Positions 45,912 through 58,926 of a stretch of 64,000 bases of DNA are shown in pieces; position 1 is the stretch's first letter, and every line of letters starts with the position of its first letter. Position numbers and translations under genes: made by a program. The notes beneath the pieces are model-generated. The model saw nothing but the letters and a program-made list of their open reading frames with translations. It ran no database searches and had not been told where the DNA came from. Source of the stretch: Asterias rubens (lineage: Eukaryota > Echinodermata > Asteroidea > Forcipulatida > Asteriidae); NCBI RefSeq assembly GCF_902459465.1, contig NC_047076.1:13028146-13092145 (forward strand), in the 5' to 3' direction.

Positions 45912-48900
45912 TTACTTCTGGAATTTGCTCATCCGTTCCTCCAATGATTGGCAGTTAGCTTGGATAGCAGCCATGTTTGCGCCGAACGAATCCCTCAGCT
46001 GGAAAAAAACAAAAAAACAAAGATAAGTTGGTAAAGTAACGATGGTTTTAGGAATACAGCTCAATGTTTTGTACACAAAAACAAAAGTAAATTTGCCCTC
46101 AGAGTAAGCATATTGCTATCGTGCTTAGCTACTTTTTTGTGTTAAAGCAGCTCTATGAAATTAGGGCCAGTTGGGAATAGAACCCAGGTCCACAGAGATT
46201 AAAGGAGTGAATGAACCACCACACTAAGCAGACTGATGTTTGGTTTGTCAACGAGTGAGTTTTTCAAAATGAGAAGTCTCCCGAATTCCGAAAATTTACT
46301 CTGTGGTACAAGAGAATTTCTCGATATACACATGATGTTACCACAAACGACATGTATATTGAAACCTCACCATTCAATGCCTCAAATCCTATAGGAGTGA
46401 AAGTTTACCTCTTTGAAAAGTACAGATTTAGCGACTAACCTCTTTGAGTAGTGTGTCCTGATTGTTGAGGTTTGATGTCAACTGCTGCTGCGATGTATCT
46501 AGATGACTAAGAGCCTGACTGAACTGCAAAGCTGTTGTAATAAAAAATGAATAGAGAAATGGGTGGAGTGTTGGTCTAGTTCCTTGACTACCAACCCAAG
46601 GCTGCAACCAAATTTCAAAACTTCTTTTGGTGCACCCCAGTGTTTAGAATACCCATACGACAACCTTTGGTGTGCCTTTTCTGTTATGCTCTCGGTCTCC
46701 ATAAGGTAGTGAATATGAAATCACAATGGCTTCAAATGTGTGAAAAAAACAGACTCGCACACTTCAACTGGTCCCACTATTTGAATCCTAGCCAGGCCTC
46801 GAAATAACCCTTGGCACCCACAGCAAATGCCCAGGGTACAGTTTTGCTGTAGTGTCCTCGGCAAAGTTCCAAAACAAATTTTTGTTAGAAGTGTACCTTA
46901 ACCAGAGGAAAAGTGCAGTGCCCTTTAGAGAGTGAAGTTCAAGGCCAGTTACAAGACTTGCACTTTCTATTGAATTGATTTCAAGTCAAAAGTTTCTTTG
47001 CACTAGACTCATGTATGAGCCAAGATGAAAAATCTTCAGACATACCTTGTTCATGGAGATCTTTAAGTGCATGAAGACGTTCTACAACGGAAGGTACAGT
47101 ATCTGCAATACCATCCCATTTCTCCACCACGTCATACAGCTCAGAAATCTAACAAAAGGAAAACCAAATAATTGTCAGTTAGACTTCAAAGAAAATCACA
47201 TTTTTGTTTTCTATATTGAGAAGACTCTGAGACATAAAAATTTGCCAATGACATGAGGAAAAAAAAGGATTAAAGAAATTCCAGTGATTGAAACAAACCT
47301 GGGTTGTTAGATATGAAAACCCAATTTATGTATACACAAATACTGGACTCAGCTTATTTTGCAAGTGATCCAATGTTTCAAGTGACTGTTGCTTATAATA
47401 AAAAATGTCTTTGCACAAAAACATGTTCAGAAGTTTTCAACTGTACAGTTCTAAGAATTTTCATGTCAACTGTGAAACAAACTCAACAAACTTAGATTCT
47501 TTAGAAAATAAATTTTTCAGACTTGTTTTTCACTACACAGCTTAAGGAATCTTGAGACAAAATTTTGAAGAGAATTTCTTTTTCCAGATTTGTCCCCCAA
47601 TAAATAGCTTTGGGAATATTGAGACAACATTTCAATGAGAAGAATTTTCCAGCTTTTATATTCTTGACGTCAAAATTGGATCACAAGCAGATTCTCCAGA
47701 CAATTGTGAGGTCCGTGTTTTGGGACTTGTCAAGCATACTAATCTGATTCTGAACTCATTGTGTAAACACACTGCGCTACGATCCTCGCTCAACCACGAT
47801 GGGGTAAGGTGTTTGGGGAAATGAATGCAAGACTCGACTTGGGCTAATTTCCCTGGGGATTCTAATCAATTTCCATGGTAACCAATCTTTGAGGGAGCGA
47901 GTGAGCACCAGGTTTTTTAGCCCCGTGAAAGTGCAATGAGCCACTGACATTTTATAAACATTTGGTAATGAATGAAACTTGAAATCAAAGCATAATGATT
48001 CAATCAACTAGTATGACCTATCACCAAAAGCATGGAATACCAAGAAATGAAAATAATACAGTAATAATAATACATTTTAAAACAATTTTGTGTTATTTTT
48101 TTTACAAAGAAATAGACAGGAACATGCTTGGGATCAAGGATGCATTTGATGCAAAAATGAACACCACCTCACAAAATTATAAAAATGTCCCAATAAATCC
48201 ATAAACCAAGCATTTCACAGCAAAATCCAGGACATTAAATTAAATCAAAGCGAAATATAAACCTTCAAAAGCAGGATTTATTTTTAAGAACACAGAATTA
48301 TTCGTAAACAAAGATGAATTAATGGGAGTTGCAGGTCACACCTTGTAAATAAATGACCTCTTTTGGGATGAAATATTATTTGATATGGTTTCCATATTTT
48401 AAATAATAGTTTTCTTAAAAGTGATCACCATGACTCATGCACAACTCAGTTTATTCTTAGTGATAGGACTGAATATACCTTTATTTCCATACTATCAGAA
48501 AGCTCCTGAACATAGGAGGTAAGCAAATAAATGATTCAGCAAAAATATGATCATACATTTATGTAGGTATTGAGGTTGGGTGGTCTGGGGAAACAAACTC
48601 AAAGTCCGCCTAAAAAGCGTTGGGTTCAAATCCCAGACGTGACTTTGGTTCGAATCCCAGTGGTGACACTTCCCGGTCATGTCCCTCTGACCACACAAAA
48701 CAATGAAAGTTTTTATATTATTAAGACACTAGAAATCTGTTATAACTTGCAGTTCACAGGTCCAAACCCAACAACATTGTTTAAAGTTGAAACAAACTAG
48801 ATCGATTGAATTCACAAGAAAAACTGTTCTACTGAAATCCGACAGCTTGCTTGGATAACACTGGTTAGACAGTATCCAAATTGGCGTCAACAGCTACGGC

Positions 48901-51900
48901 TATGAAAAGTGGCTAAGGCTGTTGCTAAGGACATCCTATACTTCAATGCATGATGACACAGCGATCCAGCCAGAAACATAGCCAAAGCCGCCAATTCAGA
49001 CACGGCCATATTTTAGTTTGACCCCTGACATAGCTGACACAGTATTCAGCGTGCATTCAACTGTTTTCATTTGAATAAATGTTTTAGGCTTTGTGGAATC
49101 AACAAAAACCTGTTCTACCAACATCAGAAAGCTCGCTCGATTAAACACTCGTTACTTAGTAATTTACTTAGAATTTGACCCCTGACCTTGCTTTCCTTGC
49201 CAGCTTCCTCAGCAGTCTTCTTCTTCTCTTTGACCTGATTGAGATGTTGAAGGAGACTCTGGATGCGAGCGTCAACGTGGTCCACCTGGACGGGGTCCAG
49301 AAGATTCATCTGTGTCTGAAGCTGACTCACTGCTCCCTGTTAAAAAGAATCGTCATATCGTGATATTGTTAGATGTTAAAACACTAAATTGCTTATAGCA
49401 TAGAAATTATTTATTAAGCGCTTGAATATCAATGGAAAAAAAGAAGTGCAATGAAGGTAGCATTTTTAGAATAGTTTTCAAATTGTTAAATTCATTAAAT
49501 TAAAAGTTGTAATTTTTCATACTTACCATAAGAGTCTTGGAGGTTGTGTCAGCAGTTATAAAAGACTGTCAACAAAAATCATAACAAAGTTTTAACGAAA
49601 GGGTGCAGAAGTAAACATGGGTGAATCATTTAGTTACTTAAATTGTGAAGTTTTAAAAACCCTGTCTTGATACACGAGTACACTTCAATTCGATTCCCAC
49701 CTAAATGAAACATCTATTTCCGCACTCACAATACAAAGAGTCAGAATCATGAGGACAAACTTCTAGTTGTACAATACAAGTAAAGAGTAAACATGAACAA
49801 TGAAAATGATGGTGGGAGAAATGTAACCACAAAAGAAGAGATATTTCTTACCAGTTTCTTGGGATCTTCTCCAATAACTGCCTCTAAGCCAGCTAGCCTC
49901 TGTTCCAGCTCCGCTACCTGAGAAACACATTCATGGAGACCATCAATTCAATTCAATTTAATATCTATTGTCCATCAAATTTGCTTTGTCGAACTCGCTC
50001 ATAACTGTAAAAAATATTTGTGTGAGAAATTACAGAATTACAAATTATGCTGAAGAATAACAATATGCAGAAAACAAGGCTTTAAATGTTCACCTTGGAG
50101 AGCTGGGAAAACTTGGCTTGTTCTGGAGTGTAGTGAAGCTCATATGTGATACAGCCATCCTTGGTTGCCTGGCCGGACTTGGATGGAGTTGCTCCTGATG
50201 ATTGCACACTGAGATTCTTATAGGCCTCAAGCTGGTTGATGAGCTTCCTGCAATGAGGGTAGAGATAGGATCTTAAAGACACTGGACACTATAGGTTATT
50301 GTCAAAGACCAGTCTTCTCACTTGGTGTATCACATCTCAACATATGCATAAAATAACAAACCAGTGAAAATTTGAGCTCAATTGGTCGTCGAAGTTTTGA
50401 GATAATAATGAAAGAAAAAACACCCTTGTCACATGAAATTGAGTGCTTTCAGATGTTTGATTCTGAGGTCTCGAAATCAAATTCGTGGAAAATTACTTCT
50501 TTCTTGAAAACTACGTCACTTCAGAGGGAGCCGTTTCTCACAATGTTTTATACTGAAAGCCCAATCCACATAATGTCCCCGGCGTGATTCAAACCGGGGT
50601 CCCAGAGGTAGAAGGAGAGAAAACCCGTCCGCCATATTACTTTGGTAGAGTTCCTTGCGGGTCGGCAGCTTCCACCATAGCATCGGATCCAAGGATCTTC
50701 TCTAAGTGAAGGCCGTACAGCTGCTCCTGTAGAGATCCAACCTGCTCCACCATTACTGATGGAGTCACACTGGAAGACTTGGAATCATCTGCCGTTTGCT
50801 GTCAAATATCAAAACACCAAACAGTTGAGGGTTCTATTAACCGACTGCTATTTAAACATTAGACCTTCCCTGACAATTTATAGCTGCTTTAAAGTAGGCA
50901 ATTGTGCTTCTTAACAAGTTTCTGCTTAACAAAATTAAACTGGATACCAGTCACAAATATTACATGTTACATGATATTTTGGATGGTAACCTTAATCTAG
51001 TAGACGTAATAATGTTGTGCTTGCTCTTCTTTTTTTTTTTTTTTTTAAGCAGCTCTAAGAAGTTGGACCCAGGAACTGCAATAACTACGTACAAATGAAA
51101 TAGAGTTTGCAGAGTAGAACGGCTCACTCAACAAAAGAATTTGCTTAGTAAAAATTGAAAGGTAACCAGTGAAAATCAACAGACTTTTGTACAATAGCTT
51201 TAGTCCATAGCTGGTAACGGCATACTGCTAAGCTAGATTATCACTGCTAAGCAGTATTGTACTGCTTACCTTGAGTTGTTCAACCTCATCAGACAGCTCT
51301 CGAATCTCATGCTGTAATCTCTGGAATTTCTGCACAGGTGTCTCTTTAACCTCTGTGCCATCCTCAAGCTGCGGAAACAAAAACAGTTCTTGTTTTAATT
51401 TCCACTTGATGGGTGTGTTTTAGAAGATAAATTCAGGTTTTGGAATCTTTCTTGAAGGGGCACATCAATTTTCTCTGGTAATGGGCACTTCTATAAGGAC
51501 AAATGTATTTGAACTTTGCTAAGGGCACCACACAAGGCCTGGAGTTTCAATTTTGAGAGGGCAAGGCCATTTCCATTTTGTAAAAGGCACAGCCAAAGGA
51601 AATTGTTAAAGTCTATGGGAAACTTCTGAAGGGGCACCGAGGCAAAGAGCAAGGGCAACAGAGGCCATGACCTGCATGTAATTCCAGGCCTTTCACAACA
51701 AAAGCAAAGGGCACCAAGTCAATTACTGTGGTTCGACAAGGCCTGTAAAAGTATCTGACAATACAATCCCATGTAGGTTGTTTTAACTGTAAGTCATTAT
51801 TCCTTGATGTACTTACAATTTCATACTCTGTTCTTGGCACATAGTATCCTGTCCTCCTTGAGTGGCTGACACGATCAGAGAAATCTGAAACAAATTAAAG

Positions 51901-53322
51901 TAAGACAATGGGCAACTTTACATTGGTTATGCAGTTGACTCAATTCATTTAAATCCAGGTTTGGCGAAATGGCTCTTTCAAATACAAACAATTAATAAAA
52001 ACAATGGTCAAGTCTTGCTGTGAACAAGTAAAATAAAGGACTGTGGACTCTGCTGTGTTCATAAAAATGCAATAAGTGGAAGAAGTCACTGTGTCTCACC
52101 TATTTTACCGCTCAATAACTTCTTGTCTTTGAACTTGCCAAAGGCAACATTTGGGTCCACATTGAGTTGTTCAACACTCTCACTCATCAACTCTTCCTGT
52201 TGAAGAAGAAACAATAATCAACATTTTGTTTTAACAACTTCTTTGATACATTCACAGTGTACTGGCAGCAAAAGAAAATGCATATTTCTATGCTACTAAC
52301 TTTCTAAATAATGTGATGAGCATGCTCTTTTTTTCATTTGGAAGAAAACTAGAATTCTCTCACTCTTAACTTATTCTTGTAGTATTACTACAAAGTTTTA
52401 AATAAGTCTTATATTAAATATTAATCGTAATCATCCAACCCAATGATTTGTATGTTTGACTTGAATGCCTTACCCCGCCATGCTGCTGGTCATCCTCTGG
52501 TAGATCAGTCGTCTCGTACAGGTCCGGTTGGGTATCCTTTAAAAAAAACAAGACCATGGACATTTTTAAAACTTGTTTGTTATTCAATAATTCTTTTAAT
52601 TTATAAAAATATTAATGTCAATAGTCATCTTTTTCTGTAAAAAGACTAAAATTAAATTAATGAGGTTAACTATGGGGATGTTCTCACATTCATGTTAAGC
52701 ACAAACTTGCTTATAGGAATGGGCTATAACTTGAGCTTTGCATTCAACATCATCCAAAGACACAATTTTTGTTTAAATAGTTTAATCTTATTTAATTTCT
52801 TAAATTATCATTTATAAATTTTTCTCTTTATTACCTAATTTATTTGAAATTAATCACTGAATAGTCTCAATAGAAGACCTCTGAGTCTGAGCTAGCAAGC
52901 TGAACACATTTAAAATTTAAAATAAACAAAATTATGAAATCCGTTTTGATCCAGAAAAAGTACGGTTGGTCATGAGGTCGAGTTGGTATAAACTACGAGA
53001 ACAGTGTGGCTATTGACATGATGGGGCCGAAAGACACCGGTCTCACGTGCCGTACACTCGGTACACAACTGCCGAACCGCCCTGCTTCCCCCGAGGCTGT
53101 GCGCCGGAGTCCTAACGTTGCCGCGCCCACACGTACAAATCTAAAACCTGTCATAAAAAGTCGAAAAATTTAACACTAAACACAAAAATGGAGCAGCTTA
53201 TTCCTCTTGTTCTTATAAACGATACACATTCATAAAACAGACTAAAAATATGTTCTCAATCAGCATTTTCACGTCGATTTACTTACGATTCCCGGCAAAT
53301 TTGCGTATTTTGGGTCCGCCAT
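45912..53322 (-). CDS. DCTN2: Dynactin subunit 2 (p50, dynamitin), complete, 13 exons
   Basis: Subunit of dynactin's shoulder, needed to couple cytoplasmic dynein to cargo and activate its minus-end movement. Coding exons on the - strand are 53287-53322, 52474-52536, 52100-52196, 51817-51884, 51270-51368, 50641-50798, 50094-50247, 49852-49917, 49527-49565, 49187-49336, 47046-47148, 46440-46531 and 45912-45998. All borders are GT-AG and the phases join to 403 residues (human about 401). Recognisable parts are the start MADPKYANLPGI, DLYETTDLPEDDQ, FKDKKLLSGKIDFSDRV with RTGYY, TPVQKFQRLQHEIRELSDEV (coiled coil), LEKILGSDAMV, ITYELHYTPEQAKFSQLSKV, and LHEQALQFSQALSHLDTSQQ near the C-terminus. 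Intron 10, at about 2 kb, is the longest. Confidence 0.97.
48570..48690 (+). repeat. tRNA-like (SINE head) fragment with two B boxes
   Basis: GGGTTCAAATCCCAGACGTG and TGGTTCGAATCCCAGTGGTG are consecutive B-box-like stretches about 27 bp apart, in DCTN2 intron 10. No folding tRNA gene is evident. Confidence 0.45.
50273..50553 (+). mobile_element. GGACACTATTGGTAATT-family MITE, 3'-truncated, in DCTN2 intron 6
   Basis: It opens TTAAAGACACTGGACACTAT and runs through the family blocks to CCGTTTCTCACAATGTTTTA, then diverges into a tRNA-like reversed fragment (GATTCAAACCGGGGT, 50587-50601) before exon 6. Confidence 0.75.
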
Positions 53323-53940
53323 CTTTAATTTATTTGCCACGTGACAGGCAAACGAGAATCTCAGACAATTAACAATTTGTTTTCAGTAAAAGATTGTGTT
53401 TTCGTCTGAAAATATAAAAACATATTGCAGGTAGAATTTGGGTAAAGAATTTGAGATTTTTTTTCAGTTTAAACGGATTTTTTAGTGAATAACTGAAATA
53501 AATTAAATGAGCTTTCGTAAACCTCGCGAGAATTGTTAAACAGCACATGATGTCATTCATTTAGCTCAGTGGCAAAAAGTAGGTGGATACTCTGTGAAGT
53601 CTCGCCGACTTTGCAGTGTAAATAGCAAATTTATTAACAAAAGTGTCGTAAACTGCCGCTGTAATCCTGCCATGTCGGTGCTGAGGAATCCACGGCGTCC
53701 GTAGACACTTCTGACGTCTCAATATCGGCGATTCAAGGGTGAAACTTACGTTTTTATACCCGATGATGATGTGCAGAAAATCGCCGGCTGTGTGCATAAA
53801 ATCCCATTGAATTACATTAGCACTGACTCAGTGACATTGACATTGCAACAATATTGAGTGTGTAGTTTGTGTCAAATATCAACAAAGATTGAAACTGGGC
53901 TACATTCCTTTACTGCAGAACTGAGAACTAAAGAACAAAC
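53323..53940. promoter_or_regulatory. 618-bp bidirectional region between DCTN2 and KIF5
   Basis: Everything between the two start codons, including both 5' UTRs, fits here, so the genes probably share a bidirectional promoter unless a distant 5' exon exists. A CACGTG E-box lies at 53338-53343, 16 bp upstream of the DCTN2 ATG. No clear TATA box is seen. - strand reading frames here (53369-53797) have no family features. Confidence 0.6.
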
Positions 53941-55272
53941 ATGGCTGATGCGGATGAGTGCAATATTAAAGTGGTATGTCGGGTGCGGCCGATGAACAGC
54001 AGCGAGTTGGCGTCAAAGTCGACTGTTGCCACCAAATTCCAAGGAGATGATACTGTTTCTATGGGAGTAAGTTGCGAGTTGTTGTACTTCATTTGTTATG
54101 TGTTTCCATCAAGATGTTATAACGGTTAAGTTTAACAAATGAAAGTATTGTGTTGTAAATGTTATTTTATTTATCTTTGTTTATTAAAAGTGTTGTGTTG
54201 AACAGCTGTCAAATAATCTAAATTATGATTATGATAATGTCAATGATGTGTATTTAATTAAAAGATATTTTTTAACTAGCAATCATCGTATAAATAATCC
54301 AACTTTACATGCCATCATGTTTAAGGCCCAGGGTAAGAGGCTGAGTTTTAATTTTGAACAATCTTTTTCCGTCTGCAACTCGGTGCTTGAACCTCAATAA
54401 ATGGTTGAGTCATTGAACCAGTATTGCATGCAGAATGACATTGATACCAGCATACGATTTGCTGCATGTTGGATTGAAGAGATCAATCTGGTAGTATGGT
54501 ATGCTACATGCAACGCTGGTTCATGATGATAACCAACAGTTCATACACATCTACATCTTCTCGATACTCGGCAAAGTCCACTTATTCTGTAAAAGCTGAG
54601 GTGAAGACTACAATGTTATGTAGGTGTGCGTGAAACAGGTGTAAAGTTGTGCTTTAGTAGTAAATAAGTGCAAGTACATGTAAGTGCACCTTTCATCCAA
54701 TCATCCATGCGCCAACAGGATGAATGGGAAGTCATGAAGAAATGTTCGGTTTTAGGAAGGAAAGAAAACCTCCAAAGCTCAGTGGGGAAAACCTGCACAA
54801 CACATCAGGTACAGACTAAAAACCAAATCCACATGTGAGCTCCGGTCTGAGGTGGGATTCAACACATCAGATACAGACTAAAAACCAAGTCCACATGTGA
54901 GCTCTGGTCTGAGGTGGGATTCGAACGAGGTCAACAGCAATGTGAAAGGCAGGGAAAGTAACCACTAATCCAACTTGATGTCATGATGACATCTCTGTCC
55001 TAACTCTATGGTGAAATGAAATCATCTTTGCTTTCTCAAAGATGAAATTCCAGGTGTGATTGTTCTGTCAAATCTGCAGGTTTTTCTTGCCCCTTTTCAA
55101 TAATTGTACACAAAGTTTAGGTGCATACATGTTTCTACATGTAACTTGATTAATGTTGTTTGTTGTTGTTTGTTTATTCCTCAGGGAAAAGTTTTTGTCT
55201 TTGACAGAGTTTTCCGACCGATATCAACACAGGAAGAAGTGTACAACAAATGTGCCAAAGCCATCGTCAAAG
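53941..55272 (+). CDS. KIF5-like: Kinesin-1 heavy chain (KIF5 type), 5' end only
   Basis: Plus-end-directed microtubule motor subunit. Two coding exons are visible: 53941-54066 (42 codons) and 55185-55272 (29 codons plus one base), joined in phase across a GT-AG intron of 1.1 kb. The protein begins [20 protein letters not shown], continues [11 protein letters not shown], then [20 protein letters not shown] and KCAKAIVK. This is the start of the kinesin motor domain, with the CRVRP strand and the FDRVF motif, and matches kinesin-1 rather than other kinesins. The next exon should carry the P-loop (GQTSSGKT type). I searched the rest of the window by eye and did not find it, so intron 2 is longer than 8.7 kb and the gene runs out of the window. 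Confidence 0.95.
54799..54922. repeat. Two tandem 62-bp units in KIF5 intron 1
   Basis: AACACATCAGGTACAGACTA (54799) and AACACATCAGATACAGACTA (54861) start units that share CCACATGTGAGCTC and GGTCTGAGGTGGGATTC. A reversed tRNA-like GGGATTCGAACGAGGTC follows, so this may be the duplicated head of a SINE. Confidence 0.8.
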
Positions 55273-56717
55273 GTATAAATCTTTCTTTCTTACCCGTGAT
55301 AGGTCACTAACCTTCAGACATGATACATATAAAATGGCAAACAAATCATAGAAATAAATTACAAGGAGGTCAGTGAGGTCATTGCCTCTCTTGCCCCTGG
55401 TCTTGACCTTGGTGCCCCTTCAAAAGTTCCCATAGACTTTAATATTCAATGGAAGAGCCTCTTGCAAAATGAACATGGCCTTGCCATTTCAAAGTTGAAG
55501 TTCCGGGCCTTCACCTATGTAAACAATGTACATGACAGCATCTCATGAAGTCTTATGTCCACTTGTTACATAATACTTGTTATAAACAATGAATAATTTT
55601 GATAATAAAACAAAATTGGCTAGAGACACTTTTGCCCTTTTGCTTTGTTCTAGAATGGACAGTGGGATAATATTTTCTACTATGTTTCATACTTTGTCAA
55701 GATGGTCTGGGGGTCGTCCGAGAGTGTCAGGGTTATCCTGTTTCTTTATTTACGTGTTTATGTCAGTTATACTGTTTATTTGATGTAATTTCTATAAACC
55801 TTTTTATCTTCTCCATTTTTTTAAGGTTTTTAGGAAATAAATAAAAAATAAACTAATATTCATGGAAGCCATTTATGTCGGAAATGATGGTGTCATTGCA
55901 CTTATAAAAAAAACCTTTTCATTACAAATTCCTCAATTCCATGAACGAGCATACATGTACATGTACATGTACTCGTGATGAGTCAGTCCTTACTTAACCA
56001 TTCATTTAAAGTAACCTTATTTAAGTACACTTATTAAATTTCTAATGGCGCTTATAGGCAAGGTCAGACAGACAGACAGACAGGCAGGTATTTAACATGC
56101 TTTGCTAAGCTGTTGCTAGGAAATGAATACCAACCCTAGCTACGGATACAGTCAATTGAAGATAAATGAATGCCCATGATGAGGTTTTTGTTAGTAATTT
56201 CTTAACTAACCATTCCCAACCCATCAAAATCCAATTTAGTATGTTTTGTTTTGATTCTGTTGGACTTAAGACTGCACTATTTGTACATTGGACATCTAGT
56301 AATGCGTTACTTGGGGTGAGACACACACTGATCACACTACATGTACCGTAATCAGATAAATTCCAACAGTTTGGGTGTTGAGTTACAAAAATGTACCATA
56401 TGGTGTTTGATTTTGTTAATCCTTGTAAATCGCTCCAAGGAGAAAGAGTTACATAATATTACTAAAAATGTACACAATCTTATTTTTTATTTACTGTTTA
56501 TGTCACTTTCTTCCCTATTTATTTGAATAAAGAAATTTATATCAAAACCAATGAATGATTATGATGCATCATCAGCTGAAGATTGAATGGTACAATTATG
56601 TTCATGATTCCATCAGTTTAAAACAAATTGTTCTACTCTCAAACTTTTCAGACAAAATGAACTTTTCGCAGACATGCTTACAACTTTCAGTTAAAGGATT
56701 TGGATACCTTTTCAAAA

Positions 56718-56985
56718 TGTCCATAGATTTACATTAAACTTACACAGGGTTTGAAGATAATGATAGTGGAAAGCTTCAAATTTTACTTACTGAGGTGCTG
56801 TAGTTTTTGTGAAATGAGTAAAACAATGTCATAAAAATACTTTTGTAAATGACTAAAATAATTTTCATGACATTGTTTTACTCATTTCCCCAAAACTACA
56901 GCACCTCAGCACGTAATATTTTTAGGGAAGCTTTCTACTATCATTATCTTCAAACTGTGTAAGTTTAGTGTAAATCTGTGGACAT
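56718..56985. mobile_element. Large foldback element with about 120-bp arms
   Basis: The left arm 56718-56838 (TTTACATTAAACTTACACAG, GGTGCTGTAGTTTTTG, ATGAGTAAAACAATGTCAT) is mirrored by the right arm 56862-56985 (ATGACATTGTTTTACTCAT, CAAAACTACAGCACC, CTGTGTAAGTTTAGTGTAAA). The spacer is about 23 bases. A single arm of the same family is at 11261-11420. Confidence 0.85.
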
Positions 56986-58749
56986 TGTGTTTTTTGTCCT
57001 ACAAAAGTTACATAGACCCTCTAATACTTACATACCAATTGACAACTGACTAGCTCTGACTGTTACATAAATGTATACCAAATATTCAAATACAATTTTT
57101 TAACAACCTTACATAATGTAAGACTTCATTGTTCATGCATATTTCTAATTCTACCATTGACTGCCCTGGTTTGAGATATATGACCTTTGACCCTGTAATT
57201 TATTAATTCTATTGATCTTGCAGTGGCAGCTGTGTGTAGTTAACATATTATTTTTTATTGCCAAACTTTACAGTACCTGACCTAAATTAGGTACACATGT
57301 ATACATGTACTTCAGCAGGCTTCGAAGCCCACTGCACCCACAGCAATTGCCGTGGTGCCCTGGGCTTTTGCTATGGTACCCTTTTGCACAGTTAAAAGTA
57401 AACTTTCCTCATAGAATTGCCTCTTACAAGAGGAAAATTGCTGTGCCCCTTCAAGAAAAAATTTCAAGGCCTGATTATCAATGCCATGTGAATCCATATT
57501 TGTATGTACTATAACAATAAAGAGAACATAAACTGTATTATAAATAATAGTGGGGTTTTTATGTATTGTAACTGACGACGCAGCTCAATTTGCATAAAGG
57601 TGTCTGACAATTTTGAGGTAGCACATGTTGTTTCTGTATCAAGAACAACAAGCATGGGACAGAGCAGCCCTGTAAAGGTAGATCAACTACAATAACATTA
57701 TAATATTTACGTTAACACACTGTACAGTTCCATGCTAACCAATAACCTTTGTTGTGGCTGTTTAGTCTGGTTACCTGTATGCATTGAGCAATTATGTATG
57801 CTAATTGCCATCAGAAAAACAACCAGACTATTTTACCTGTCAGCCTCAGTTTGGTTGTACAATGGTTTGGATGGAATAAAAAATGGCTTGCAAGGAGAGA
57901 TATTTCCTGTACATGATGTAATTTTACCAACACTCTGTAAACCCCAAAAACATGCAAAGTCTTGTCTTTCCCTTATGTTTTAATCTCTATTACAGTACAC
58001 AAACTTTCAACGATTAGCTAAGAAAGATAATTTAAACTAATTACTAAGATTAATATAAATGATACATTCCCTTGTTTGTGGTAATTGAGCAGCGCACACT
58101 CATAATATAAAAAGTACAATTTTTCCATTGTCTCAATAAATGCTTTCATGACCTGCGAAACATTTCAAGAGATTATCTTAAATGAAAGTGTATAGTAACC
58201 ACCCAAAACCCTTTGAAACTCTTTTTAATCTAAAGAAAAATAAACTCATTCATTGACAGTCAAACTTGACTCATTTTATGAGGCTCTATAAATGAGAATT
58301 TCTGCCTCGTTGTAGACACTTGCAGGCTTTTTTGTCCGTTCTCTGTTCTGTTGTTGATCAAATGGCACACGCTCTTGCCAATATGCCCAACAGCTGTCGG
58401 GAAAATTAATTAATGCCCCAGTGCATCCAATGAAAGGATATAAACGCAAAATCTTTGTGAGGTGTAGAAGAGGTGTTGTCTGGTTTTTGTGCCATTGTTT
58501 CCAAACCAAAAATGCTCTTATGATGTTTTGTTTTCTTTTCTCGCACGAACGATGATCATTGTGTTAGCTGGAGGGTAGTCTGGGTGTCTTTTGGAGACCT
58601 TGTTTTTAATTTGGACACTCTGTTTTATCTGTTATTTACATTGAACATGTATTCGTCGAGCAACTTTGAAACCAAGTTTTTTAAATCCAACAAATGTGGA
58701 CACCCTTTTTACCAAATCATGGCCTAAACCTTGATCATGTTTAAACACC

Positions 58750-58926
58750 AGGCCTGATACTTCACGGAGGCAACGAAGGCGATTGCCTCCGTGTCCCCTG
58801 GTCTCTGCCTTGGTGCCCTTGAAATGCTCCAGTACAAATTTGCAATTTAATCATAGGGTGCCCTTTACCAAAAAGAAAATGCCTTGGTGCCCTTGCCCTT
58901 TCAAAAACGAAGCATACAGCCCTGAA
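58750..58926 (+). repeat. GCCTTGGTGCCC-rich repeat family copy
   Basis: It opens GGCCTGATACTTCACGGAGG and includes GCCTTGGTGCCCTTGAAATG and a second GCCTTGGTGCCCTTGCCCTT. Related forward or reverse pieces lie at about 17385, 29540, 31360, 34390, 34810, 36150, 46800, 51430, 55350 and 57330, making it the most frequent family in the window. Its class is unknown to me. Confidence 0.65.
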
